A stretch of DNA of 10,889 bases from Devosia sp. (GTDB taxonomy: Bacteria; Pseudomonadota; Alphaproteobacteria; Rhizobiales; Devosiaceae), in NCBI GenBank assembly GCA_016793415.1, contig JAEUMC010000670.1, positions 1 through 10,889 on the forward strand, in the 5' to 3' direction. The position numbers were made by a program, and so were the translations under genes. Under the pieces are notes generated by a model, which did not search any database, had not been told where the DNA came from, and saw only the letters and a list, made by a program, of their open reading frames with translations. Shown here piece by piece: positions 1-6,912 of the stretch (position 1 is the first letter of the stretch; every line of letters begins with the position of its first letter).

Positions 1-9
1 CGCCGGCGG

Positions 10-41
10 GGCACCTCCCCCATTATGGAGGGGACGGGGCC
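10..41. repeat. Imperfect GC-rich stem-loop downstream of pdxA
   Basis: A left arm rich in C (about 11-20) can pair with a right arm rich in G (about 30-40) around a nine-base loop, giving about nine pairs with one mismatch and one bulge. It starts about 20 bases after the pdxA stop codon on the minus strand. No run of T follows on that strand within the window, so it is not a standard intrinsic terminator. C-rich/G-rich short palindromes of this kind are common as dispersed intergenic repeats in Hyphomicrobiales genomes, so that is a reasonable reading, but copy number cannot be judged from one window. The rest of positions 1-60 shows no gene. Confidence 0.35.
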
Positions 42-60
42 GTCTCTCGCAGTTGGCGCC

Positions 61-1113
61 CTACTGCGCCGCCGCTCGCTGCACCACGCCGCCAGTCAGT
101 TGATCAGCCAGCCTGATCGCGTTGAGGACGCTCGCATCCGAGCCCTTGCCGGTGCCGGCGAGGTCGAACGCCGTACCATGGTCGGGCGAGGTGCGCACGA
201 TCGGCAGGCCGAGCGTCACGTTCACCGCCTGGTCGAACGCCACCGTCTTGATCGGGATCAACGCCTGGTCGTGGTACATCGCGATCACCGCGTCGTACTT
301 GCGCCAATGCGGCAGGTGGAACAGCGTGTCCGCCGGCATCGGCCCCTCGGCGAGGATTCCCTCGTGCTGTAACTGTGCGATCGCCGGCCCGACGATGTCA
401 TAATCCTCGGTGCCGATATTGCCGCCCTCGCTGGCATGCGGGTTGAGCCCGGCGAAGCCGATGCGTGGCTCGGCGATGCCGAAGCGGGTCCGGAGGCTAT
501 GCGCGACGATCCGCCCGGTGCTCACCACCAGCTCGAACGTCACCAACGATGGTACGGCGCTGATCGGCACGTGGATGGTCGCCGGAATCACGCGCAGCGC
601 CTCATGCGCCAGCATCATCACCGGGGTCGGCACGACGCCGCCCTGCGCGCAGAGCGCTGCCAGAAACTCGGTGTGGCCGGGATACTTGAAGCCGGCGGAG
701 TAGAGCGCCGCCTTGTGGATCGGCGCCGTGACGATGGCGCGGCAGGCTCCGGTGAGGCTGTCGCCGACCGCACGGCTGATGGCTTCGATTACCACCTTGC
801 CCGAGAGCGCTGTGGGGTCGCCCGGCTTGTCGGGCACGAGGCCGTCGATGTGCACGATGGGCAGCGCTTCGGCGAAGTGTTTGGCAGCCTCGAGCGGCGT
901 GCTTTCCACCATCGCCACCGGCAATCGCAGGCGAGCGGCCCGGGCTCGCAGGAAATCGATATGGCCATAGACGATAAAGGGAGGCAGGCCCAGCTCGGCC
1001 CGGTTGGCGAACAGCCTGAGGATCAGGTCCGGCCCGATCCCCGCAGGTTCGCCCATGCTTACCGCCAGCGGTGCCAGAGTGTCGGCCAAGGTGTCCTCGC
1101 GTGTCCCAAACAC
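61..1113 (-). CDS. pdxA: 4-hydroxythreonine-4-phosphate dehydrogenase PdxA
   Basis: PdxA oxidises 4-phosphohydroxy-L-threonine with NAD in the DXP-dependent pathway of pyridoxal 5'-phosphate synthesis, in the cytoplasm. The family hallmarks are present in order: MGEPAGIGPD (residues 20-29), GHTEF (146-150), GLNPHASEGG (222-231), MYHDQALIP (279-287), RTSPDHGTAFDLAG (307-320). The three metal-binding histidines fall at 181, 226 and 281, with the same 45- and 55-residue spacing as in the E. coli enzyme (166, 211, 266). The 350-residue length is normal to slightly long. The start is uncertain. The longest frame begins with GTG at 1113, which has no Shine-Dalgarno sequence and sits four bases after a hairpin. 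A TTG at 1089 has GAGGA just upstream and would give a 342-residue protein with a more typical N-terminus. It lies 108 bases after surA and is probably co-transcribed with it. The usual next gene, rsmA, is not visible in the remaining 60 bases. Confidence 0.96.
   Translation of the reverse strand: MFGTREDTLADTLAPLAVSMGEPAGIGPDLILRLFANRAELGLPPFIVYGHIDFLRARAARLRLPVAMVESTPLEAAKHFAEALPIVHIDGLVPDKPGDPTALSGKVVIEAISRAVGDSLTGACRAIVTAPIHKAALYSAGFKYPGHTEFLAALCAQGGVVPTPVMMLAHEALRVIPATIHVPISAVPSLVTFELVVSTGRIVAHSLRTRFGIAEPRIGFAGLNPHASEGGNIGTEDYDIVGPAIAQLQHEGILAEGPMPADTLFHLPHWRKYDAVIAMYHDQALIPIKTVAFDQAVNVTLGLPIVRTSPDHGTAFDLAGTGKGSDASVLNAIRLADQLTGGVVQRAAAQ
1094..1098 (-). promoter_or_regulatory. Possible ribosome binding site for an internal pdxA TTG start
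   Basis: On the minus strand GAGGA stands four bases before a TTG codon at 1089-1087 in the pdxA frame. The GTG at 1113 has no comparable site: the bases before it belong to a stem-loop and read GCGCCAGTTCT. This favours TTG as the true start, but TTG is a rare initiator and the call needs N-terminal or ribosome-profiling data. Confidence 0.4.
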
Positions 1114-1117
1114 AGAA

Positions 1118-1142
1118 CTGGCGCAGCCGATCGCCGCGCCAG
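1118..1142 (-). other. Stem-loop directly upstream of the pdxA GTG codon
   Basis: On the minus strand CTGGCGC (1142-1136) and GCGCCAG (1124-1118) form a perfect seven-base-pair stem around an 11-base loop. Two further A-T pairs are possible beyond a one-base bulge. The stem ends four bases before the GTG at 1113, where a ribosome binding site would lie, so it would hinder initiation there. No T-run follows, so it is not an intrinsic terminator. A regulatory role is inference from position only. Confidence 0.45.
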
Positions 1143-1171
1143 GTTCGTTGCCACTAACATGGACTCGCTAA

Positions 1172-1212
1172 GCCGCCGGTTGTTTTTGCCTTCGATTTAT
1201 CGAAGGGGCGGC
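1172..1212 (-). other. Composite inverted repeat between surA and pdxA
   Basis: Positions 1189-1206 form an almost perfect palindrome, CCTTCGAT-AA-ATCGAAGG on the minus strand. It is flanked by a second six-base pairing, GCCGCC (1212-1207) with GGCGGC (1177-1172), with eleven unpaired bases (1178-1188, A-rich on the minus strand) on one side. The structure begins nine bases after the surA stop codon. In RNA it could protect the upstream message or cause pausing. As DNA, the AT-centred palindrome could equally be an operator. It lacks the U-tract of an intrinsic terminator in the minus direction, and in the plus direction the T-run precedes the hairpin. Confidence 0.55.
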
Positions 1213-1221
1213 AAGAGTTCG

Positions 1222-2109
1222 TTAGTTGTAGACGATCTTGGCTTTGGTGCGTAGCTCGGTCTTGTACTTTTCGGCTTCCGCCTTCATCTGCTCGCCGCCC
1301 TGCTCGCTGCGCAGCTTGTTCTTGAGGAAGGTGGTGTCGCGCGCTTCGTTCTTGGCGCAGATGGCCAGCATGGAGACGCCCGCCTCGGTTACCCGCGGCT
1401 TGGTGATGCCGCCGACGTTGAGCTTGGCGAGTTCGGCGGCCAGCGGTTCGGGCAGTTGCGTGGCATGACGACGGCCCATGTCGCGCACTGCGGCATCGGT
1501 GAAGTTCAGCGATACCTGCACGGCGCTGTCGCACCCCTTGAAGGCTTTGCGGTACTGGTTGGCCTGGCCGGTACGGGCCGACGCGTTGCCGGTCGAGCTG
1601 ATGAACAGCACTTCCTTGAGGATGTAGTCGTAGCTCGAAGCCTGGTCGAGCTTGGCTTCGGCGGCCTTTTCGAGGTCGAGATCGGAGACCTTGACGCGCG
1701 AGGCGACCACCATGCCGCTTACCTGCTGCCAGGCGATCGCGGCGCGGAGGCGGGCCCGCATGGTGTCCATGTTGACGCCGGCCTGCTGCAGGATCTGGCG
1801 CAGCTTGTCGCTCGACACCTTGATGTTGCGGGCCACCTGCTGGAAGGCATCGTCGACCTGCTGGTCGGAGATGACGATGTTCATCCGCTTGGCTTCCTGG
1901 ATCTGCAGCTGTTCATCGATCAGCTGCTCCATCGCCTTCTTGGTGCCGCCACCGCCTTCCAGCGCCAGCAGCTTGGTGCGCTGCGCGATTTCGATATCCG
2001 AGATCGGCACGCCGTTGACCGTGACCTTGGTCGCGGCGAAGGCCGGCATGACGCTCAGGGTAAGGCCGATCAGCGTTGCAGCGATGAGGCGGAGCATTGT
2101 CGTCACCAT
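1222..2109 (-). CDS. surA: SurA-like periplasmic chaperone / peptidyl-prolyl isomerase
   Basis: SurA proteins escort unfolded outer-membrane proteins, LptD included, across the periplasm. The 295-residue protein has a signal peptide ending in MPAFA, with likely cleavage after residue 25. A SurA N-terminal helical chaperone domain follows (about 26-150; VNGVPISDIEIAQRTKLL, then a helix with QLIDEQLQIQEAKR). After it comes one weakly conserved parvulin-type domain (about 160-255; LAKLNVGGITKPRVTEAG) and a charged C-terminal helix. It is shorter than E. coli SurA (about 428 residues, two parvulin domains), which is usual for alphaproteobacterial members. Two cysteines, C193 and C251, lie in or near the parvulin region. 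The ATG at 2109 is chosen because AGGA lies six bases upstream; the ATG at 2097 has no such site. It follows lptD after 114 bases. The family call is firm; isomerase activity is doubtful from sequence alone. Confidence 0.85.
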   Translation of the reverse strand: MVTTMLRLIAATLIGLTLSVMPAFAATKVTVNGVPISDIEIAQRTKLLALEGGGGTKKAMEQLIDEQLQIQEAKRMNIVISDQQVDDAFQQVARNIKVSSDKLRQILQQAGVNMDTMRARLRAAIAWQQVSGMVVASRVKVSDLDLEKAAEAKLDQASSYDYILKEVLFISSTGNASARTGQANQYRKAFKGCDSAVQVSLNFTDAAVRDMGRRHATQLPEPLAAELAKLNVGGITKPRVTEAGVSMLAICAKNEARDTTFLKNKLRSEQGGEQMKAEAEKYKTELRTKAKIVYN

Positions 2110-2171
2110 TTCAGTTCCTGGGAAGGCCGCCGGATCGCCCCCGGCTCGGCCATCTCAAGGTGGGAAGAATA

Positions 2172-2191
2172 CGGCCAAAATCGGTTGGCCG
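2172..2191 (-). other. Stem-loop between lptD and surA
   Basis: CGGCCAA (2191-2185, minus strand) and TTGGCCG (2178-2172) give a perfect seven-base-pair stem with a six-base loop, about 33 bases after the lptD stop codon. A weaker five-base-pair stem-loop (2201-2205 with 2215-2219) precedes it. No T-run follows, so read-through into surA is expected. The element may separate surA expression from that of the tightly coupled lpt genes, for example by partial termination or RNA processing; this is inferred from position. Confidence 0.45.
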
Positions 2192-2223
2192 AGGTCGGTT
2201 GCCGGTCAATTGGGCCGGCCGGA

Positions 2224-4539
2224 CTAGTAGTTGAGAATATCGAACTGCGCCCCTGGCGCCTTAAGCTTGAACTGTACGCCGAACGTCACCGAGTTCGGCG
2301 TCTCGTGCGTCGCCCCATTGGCCTGCGCAAAGCCGCCCGCGAGGAAGAAGCCATCGTCATAGATCAGCTCGCCGCGGGCTTCCAGCCACTCGCTGGCGGC
2401 AATGTCCCACGACACGCTGCCATTGGCGCGCCAATAGTCGAGCGGCAAGGGCGTGCTGCCACGCACCGTCACTTCATGTTGATCTGCCGTCACGCCGGTG
2501 GCGGCGTCGGCGGGCAGGTAGACATAGTCGCCGCCCAGCGAGTAGGGGCCGAAGGCGTAGCTGCCACCAACCCCGGCACGCGCGACGCGCGGACCATCGG
2601 GGTCGACCTGCATCTTGCCGCCCAGCGTCAGCCCGGCATAGGGCGAACCGCGCGCCCCCAGCACGAGGTAGGACGCGTCATCCTCCATGCCGCTGCCGAC
2701 GCCGGTATTGACCGGATCGTCGACGGCGAAGGCGTTGACCCCGGCGAGGTGGAAGCTCTGCCCGGCCACGATCTCCAGCCACTGGCCGCCGGAGAAATTG
2801 GCGAGGTAGCGCGCCCCGACATTGGCGCGCAGACCGGTTTCCTGCCGGTCGGTGCCGGTGAAGCGGTCGTAGGAAAAGAGGTTGGTGTCATCGAGCACGA
2901 AGCTGTGCGCGTTGTCGTTGGTGATGCCCACCAGCGAGCTGTCGCTGCCGCGATAGACCAGCTGCGCAATCGGCTCGAGCAGGTGCGTATCGAGCCCATT
3001 GGCGGCAAACAGCGGCCAGCGGAAATCGACCGCCGCAATCGGCGTCGCGGCGAACAGAAACTGGTCGGCAGGTTCGGGATCACCGACGACCGGGCTACCG
3101 AGGCTGCCGCTGTCGTAGTTGGCAATGTCGGCGCGCAGCCCGAGATAGGGCGTAACCACCACTCCGCCCGGCACGATGATCTGGTTCTGCCAGCTGAGCT
3201 CCCCCGACGCGTGGGTCTTGGAGCCTTCGTACCCGAAAACATAGGGGATGCCGCTGTAGAGTGCTGCCGAGTTCTCGGCGCGATACACCCCGAGCAGGTT
3301 GCCGTTGGCGCGCACCTGACCCCAGTCGCCCAGATCGAAGTAACCCGTTCCACGCGCATTCGGCAGCGTCGCCGCCTGCTGGTTCTGTGCCGTATCGGCC
3401 AACAGGTCGCTTGCATACTGGCCGAGCTTCAGGAACTCCTGCAGCCGTATGTCGGCGTAAAAGTCGTCGCTGAGATGGGTTGCATAGACCTCGTTGGTCA
3501 CCCAGTCGGCGGTGCTGAAATCGTAGTCGTCGAAATAGGCCGCGTCGGTGAAGGCGCTGTAGGACCAGCCGACGGTCCAGTCGGCAATCGGCTGGAAGCG
3601 CCCGGAACTCTGGATTGCACCTCGCCATTCGCGGTTGCCGATGCCCGAGAACGCGCCGGGATCAAGCTGGTAGATGCCCGACGCCTTGACGGTGAACGAG
3701 CCGTAGTCGAACTGCTGCTGCCACTCCGCCGCCATCAGGAAGCCCTGGCGCGACATCAGCGACGGGGCGAGCAGGATCTGCGTGTCGTCGCCGATATTGA
3801 TGAAGTAAGGCGCCGTGATCCGCGCGCCGTATTCGGCCTTGTAATTGACGCTCGGCAGCAGGAAGCCGTTGCTCTGCTTCGCGCTCGGATCGGGCAGCGA
3901 CAGCCACGGCAGCCAAGCCACCGGGATGCCGAGCACCTCCAGCGAGGGCTGCTCGAAATAGATCGTCTTGGTATCGGCGTTCTGGATCAGCTTGGCGGCC
4001 TTCACCTTCCAGCCGATGCGGTTGCCCTTGGCGTCGATGCACTCGCCGCAAGGCGTGTAGGTCGCCTGGTTCAGCACCGTCTCGAGCGTGCTGGAATACC
4101 GCACATCGCTGGCCGTCACCCGCGCGCCATCGCTGGTGGTGAGGGTCAGCGACTGGATGAAGGCCTGCTTCATCCCACCCGTAACTTCGATGGTTTCGGC
4201 GGTGTATCTGGTTCCCGCCGGGTCGACCAATTGCACGTTGCCGATGCAGTTCAGGTTGCCGGTCTGCTGTTCGTAGCGCAGGTCGTCGCAGGCAATCGAA
4301 TAGCCTTCGTACTGCATCAGCACGCGGCCCTGCGCGCTGATCACGTCACTGCGCTTGTCGTAGGAAAGGACGTTGGCCTCGACCTTGGCCGGGGCGCCAG
4401 GCTCGGGCAGGGTGGCAAAGAAGCCTTCAGGCAGGAACTGCGCCGCGGCAGGCGATGCAGCCACCAGGGCGAACGCCAGCACCGCGCCGAACTGGCGCAG
4501 GCGCGTCCCCATCCCCCGGTCGCGGCGCACAATGCTCAC
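2224..4539 (-). CDS. lptD: LPS-assembly protein LptD (outer-membrane translocon)
   Basis: LptD with the lipoprotein LptE inserts lipopolysaccharide into the outer leaflet of the outer membrane. This 771-residue protein has a signal peptide (cleavage near ASPAAAQ, residues 28-34) and an OstA/LptA-like beta-jellyroll (about 45-200; VLSYDKRSDVISAQGRV, LRYEQQTGNLNC). The conserved linker LPWLSLPDP and GFLLPSVNY (210-233) leads into a long beta-barrel rich in alternating aromatic residues, ending in an aromatic residue at NY. All four cysteines are N-terminal: C84, C98, and C164/C167 in a CGEC motif. The C-terminal cysteine pair of E. coli LptD is absent. The start is GTG at 4539, overlapping the lptG stop by four bases (GTGA), which suggests translational coupling. 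An ATG nine codons later is a possible alternative. Length, order and neighbours fit alphaproteobacterial LptD. Confidence 0.96.
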   Translation of the reverse strand: MSIVRRDRGMGTRLRQFGAVLAFALVAASPAAAQFLPEGFFATLPEPGAPAKVEANVLSYDKRSDVISAQGRVLMQYEGYSIACDDLRYEQQTGNLNCIGNVQLVDPAGTRYTAETIEVTGGMKQAFIQSLTLTTSDGARVTASDVRYSSTLETVLNQATYTPCGECIDAKGNRIGWKVKAAKLIQNADTKTIYFEQPSLEVLGIPVAWLPWLSLPDPSAKQSNGFLLPSVNYKAEYGARITAPYFINIGDDTQILLAPSLMSRQGFLMAAEWQQQFDYGSFTVKASGIYQLDPGAFSGIGNREWRGAIQSSGRFQPIADWTVGWSYSAFTDAAYFDDYDFSTADWVTNEVYATHLSDDFYADIRLQEFLKLGQYASDLLADTAQNQQAATLPNARGTGYFDLGDWGQVRANGNLLGVYRAENSAALYSGIPYVFGYEGSKTHASGELSWQNQIIVPGGVVVTPYLGLRADIANYDSGSLGSPVVGDPEPADQFLFAATPIAAVDFRWPLFAANGLDTHLLEPIAQLVYRGSDSSLVGITNDNAHSFVLDDTNLFSYDRFTGTDRQETGLRANVGARYLANFSGGQWLEIVAGQSFHLAGVNAFAVDDPVNTGVGSGMEDDASYLVLGARGSPYAGLTLGGKMQVDPDGPRVARAGVGGSYAFGPYSLGGDYVYLPADAATGVTADQHEVTVRGSTPLPLDYWRANGSVSWDIAASEWLEARGELIYDDGFFLAGGFAQANGATHETPNSVTFGVQFKLKAPGAQFDILNY

Positions 4540-5597
4540 GTCCGCCCGTCTTCCCTGTTGAGCAGCACCGTCACGCCAATGACGATCGCTACTACTGCCG
4601 GCCCTGCGACTGCGATGGCCGGATGCATCACGCCGGCACCCCCGGCGCGTCCCGCCATCTCGGTCACGACATAAACCAAGACGCCAAGGACGATACCATA
4701 AAGCACCGCCCCACCATACTTATTGGTCCTTCGATAACCGGCCGTAAACGCGAAGGCAATGACCAGCGAGCCACACAGCGTAAGTGGCAGTGCAAGCAGC
4801 CTGAGGAACCGCGTTTCCGTTTCGGCCCGTTCCCTCGAATCGGTGAGCCGGGCTGCCAGCGATCCCGCCAGTTCCCACACCGTCATGTCCTTGATCGAAG
4901 CGATCCGCGCCCGCATGTCGCCGGCCGTTCGGGCCGTAGGCAGGCGGAAGTCCGTCATTGCCTCCGGCATTTCGTTGGAGCGGTAACGCGTCGCTTCTGG
5001 CATCACCCATTCGCTGCCGACCAGCTCGGCTGCCGGCGCTTCGATCCGGTCACGCGGCGCCTCCATCAGGAACACGTTGACGCTGCCGAGCGCGGTGCCC
5101 GACGGGTTCACGTACCCGGCCTCGAGAATGTAGTGCAGATCGGCCTGCCGCTCGTCGAGCCACAGCGTGCCGGAGCCTCCGACCGCGCCGTTCGTGGTGC
5201 TTGGCGATAGCGTCCGGTTGAACTGGATCACTGCCGTGTCGAGCACCAGGGTCACCAGCGCACCGCCGGCGAAGGTGACCGCCAGCGGCACCATCATCAC
5301 CCGCCAGACCGAGCGGCCCGAGGCCTTGATCACCGTCAGCTCGCGCGTAGCCTGCAGGTTCAGCAGGCCTGCTACGGTGCCGACCAGAAAGGTCAACGGC
5401 AGTGTGTCGATGATCCAGCGTGCCGCGGCCAGCGCCACTGCCGCCAGCGCCAGGGGCGCCCCGCCGGTCGCCGAGAGGGCAGAAAAGCGGGTGGTGTTGA
5501 GCGACTCGACCAGCAAGACGATGCCGAACAGCACCACGAGCGTCAGCCCGACATTGCTCGCCAAGCGCCTGACGATGATCCAGTCGATCCGGTTCAT
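4536..5597 (-). CDS. lptG: LPS export ABC transporter permease LptG
   Basis: LptG is one of the two inner-membrane permeases of the LptB2FG extractor, which lifts LPS out of the membrane toward LptC and LptA. The 353-residue YjgP/YjgQ-family protein has the standard plan. There are three N-terminal membrane segments (about 15-33, 62-80, 101-121), a periplasmic beta-jellyroll region (about 122-260), and three C-terminal segments (about 267-287, 297-314, 328-346). The cytoplasmic loop before segment 3 carries RELTVIKASGRSVW (85-98), the family's coupling-helix motif that contacts LptB. The ATG at 5597 overlaps the lptF stop (ATGA), with GAGG about ten bases upstream. Being second of the pair and directly before lptD identifies it as LptG rather than LptF. 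No LptB gene lies in the window. Confidence 0.95.
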   Translation of the reverse strand: MNRIDWIIVRRLASNVGLTLVVLFGIVLLVESLNTTRFSALSATGGAPLALAAVALAAARWIIDTLPLTFLVGTVAGLLNLQATRELTVIKASGRSVWRVMMVPLAVTFAGGALVTLVLDTAVIQFNRTLSPSTTNGAVGGSGTLWLDERQADLHYILEAGYVNPSGTALGSVNVFLMEAPRDRIEAPAAELVGSEWVMPEATRYRSNEMPEAMTDFRLPTARTAGDMRARIASIKDMTVWELAGSLAARLTDSRERAETETRFLRLLALPLTLCGSLVIAFAFTAGYRRTNKYGGAVLYGIVLGVLVYVVTEMAGRAGGAGVMHPAIAVAGPAVVAIVIGVTVLLNREDGRT

Positions 5598-6682
5598 CGG
5601 CTATGCGCCTCGCGGGGCAGGGGGGCAAACACCCGCAGCCGGTAAACGAGAATAGCCACCGAGAGCACGATCAGCACGATCACTCCGCTGGTTTCCCGCG
5701 CCCAGCCCGCAACTGGCGCGTAGGAGGTGATGGCGCGCTCGAACAGCACGGCGCCGAGCACGGTGATTTCCACCGGCAGCACTGGTTCCTTGCGGCGACC
5801 CGAGGGGAACGCGCCGATCGCAGCAACGAACAGGCACAGGGCCAGCACCCGGAAGCCGTCGGAGGTGCGCTCGGCCATGCGGCGCAACGACTCGGCCGGC
5901 CAATCTCCCTCGGTCAGCCCGCGCATGATCATGCCGTAGGTGCTCTGGTCGCCGCGCCGCTCACCGGTATCTTCGTCACCGGTGAGGCGTTCCAGCGCGA
6001 TGTCGTAGCGCTCGAACGAAATCTCCGAGAACTGCCCGTCGGCGGTGCGGTACTGGATAGTCCCGCTCTCGAGCTGCAGCACATAGCCAAGCTCATCGGC
6101 CGTAATCAGAGCCGTGTCGGCGATGTAGGTCCGCCGCGTATCCGTGTCGCGCCGGTCATCGGCGAAGAAGGAGGTAATCTCGCCGTTCGCACCCCGACCG
6201 CCGACCGTGATCGTCACACCATCCCCCAATTCCGCGAAGCGGTTTGGGACCAGCGAATGTCCGACCAGGTCGGCTGCCGCCTGGGCCTTGATCAGGTTGT
6301 TCTCGCGGCTCGCCAACGGCTCGATCACATGGGCCAGCAGCAACACCATCAGCGTGCCGATCGCGGCATAGCCGAGGATCGTCCCGAGCAGCGCCGGCAG
6401 CCGCTGCGAGGCATGAATGATGTGGAGCTCGCGCGAGCCCTGCATGGCACGCAGCGCCCGCGCCAGCCCGATGGCGAGACAGACATAGAGAAAGGCGATG
6501 GAAAGCGGCGGCAGACCGAGGATGGTCTGCCAGAACAGGGTGCCCAGTCCGCGATCGCGGACCGCCCCGACCTCGACGATTCTGAGCAGCTGCACGAGGT
6601 AGAGAATGGTCAGCGCGACCCCGAAAAGCGCAGCGGCTTCGGCGGCAAAAAGCCTGAAAAGATAATTGCCTAGCCGGGTCAT
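5594..6682 (-). CDS. lptF: LPS export ABC transporter permease LptF
   Basis: LptF is the partner permease of LptG in the LptB2FG LPS extractor. The 362-residue product begins MTRLGNYLFRLF and shows membrane segments at about 13-33, 48-72 and 98-120. A periplasmic domain follows (about 121-272; VPNRFAELGDGVTITV is the typical entry strand), then segments at about 277-294, 303-322 and 331-350. The frame stays open upstream to 6844, but that extension is proline- and arginine-rich and unlike the family, so the ATG at 6682 is chosen. Its Shine-Dalgarno signal is weak. The cytoplasmic loop SRELHIIHASQRLP (83-96) keeps the glutamate but lacks the usual alanine-glycine turn seen in LptG (KASGRS), which is somewhat unusual. 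It is first in the operon, and its promoter must lie in 6683-6912 or beyond, divergent from pepA. Confidence 0.94.
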   Translation of the reverse strand: MTRLGNYLFRLFAAEAAALFGVALTILYLVQLLRIVEVGAVRDRGLGTLFWQTILGLPPLSIAFLYVCLAIGLARALRAMQGSRELHIIHASQRLPALLGTILGYAAIGTLMVLLLAHVIEPLASRENNLIKAQAAADLVGHSLVPNRFAELGDGVTITVGGRGANGEITSFFADDRRDTDTRRTYIADTALITADELGYVLQLESGTIQYRTADGQFSEISFERYDIALERLTGDEDTGERRGDQSTYGMIMRGLTEGDWPAESLRRMAERTSDGFRVLALCLFVAAIGAFPSGRRKEPVLPVEITVLGAVLFERAITSYAPVAGWARETSGVIVLIVLSVAILVYRLRVFAPLPREAHSR

Positions 6683-6751
6683 GCTAACAAACGGGTTCCG
6701 ACGCGCGTCCACCCTCCGGTCTGCCCCCGGCCGATGAACCGGGCGGACTGT

Positions 6752-6791
6752 GCCCGCCCGCCCCATGGCTTGGCAAGCCAATCGGGCGGGC
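6752..6791. repeat. Nested inverted repeat in the lptF/pepA divergent region
   Basis: GCCCGCCCG (6752-6760) pairs perfectly with CGGGCGGGC (6783-6791). Inside it TGGCTT (6766-6771) pairs with AAGCCA (6775-6780) around GGC. Five bases on one side and two on the other separate the arms, making a 40-base cruciform-capable element with 15 perfect pairs. It lies upstream of the likely pepA transcription start, so for pepA it would act as DNA. It could be in the 5' leader of lptF if that promoter lies further upstream. Alternatives are a dispersed repeat or a regulator site. Confidence 0.5.
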
Positions 6792-6822
6792 GCATGGCCA
6801 TTGCCCCCGGGGTGTTGCGGGA

Positions 6823-6850
6823 TTGACGCGACGGGCGTAGCCACTATCAG
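6823..6850 (+). promoter_or_regulatory. Probable sigma70-type promoter for pepA
   Basis: TTGACG (6823-6828) and TATCAG (6845-6850) are separated by 16 bases and match the -35 and -10 consensus at five and four of six positions. Transcription would begin near 6857 and leave a leader of about 56 bases before the pepA ATG. The rest of 6683-6912 contains the nested inverted repeat and no recognisable gene. Confidence 0.5.
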
Positions 6851-6912
6851 TCGTCAGCCTGCTCCATTCGCGGACGATGCGCCCGCCCCATTGCCACAAG
6901 GTATTTTCGCCC

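Noticed and set aside
1182..1206. Hairpin plus T-run as an intrinsic terminator
   Set aside because: The T-run (1182-1186 on the plus strand) precedes the hairpin in the plus direction and reads as A in the minus direction, so neither strand has the stem-then-U order.
1456..4674. Open plus-strand frame of over 1000 codons opposite surA, lptD and the 3' end of lptG
   Set aside because: It is antisense to well-recognised genes, its translation is rich in Arg, Gly, His and Val with no domain pattern, and such frames arise naturally opposite high-GC coding sequence.
5603..6673. Open plus-strand frame opposite lptF
   Set aside because: lptF is clearly coding on the minus strand. The plus-strand product is rich in His, Gln and Arg and resembles a shadow frame.
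6747..6776. Possible minus-strand promoter for lptF (TTGCCA, 18 bases, CACAGT)
   Set aside because: The -10 element matches only three of six positions and the -35 lies inside the inverted repeat, so it is too weak to list.
6683..6844. N-terminal extension of lptF to an upstream start
   Set aside because: The extra 54 residues are proline- and arginine-rich and unlike LptF N-termini, while MTRLGNYLFRLF is the expected beginning.
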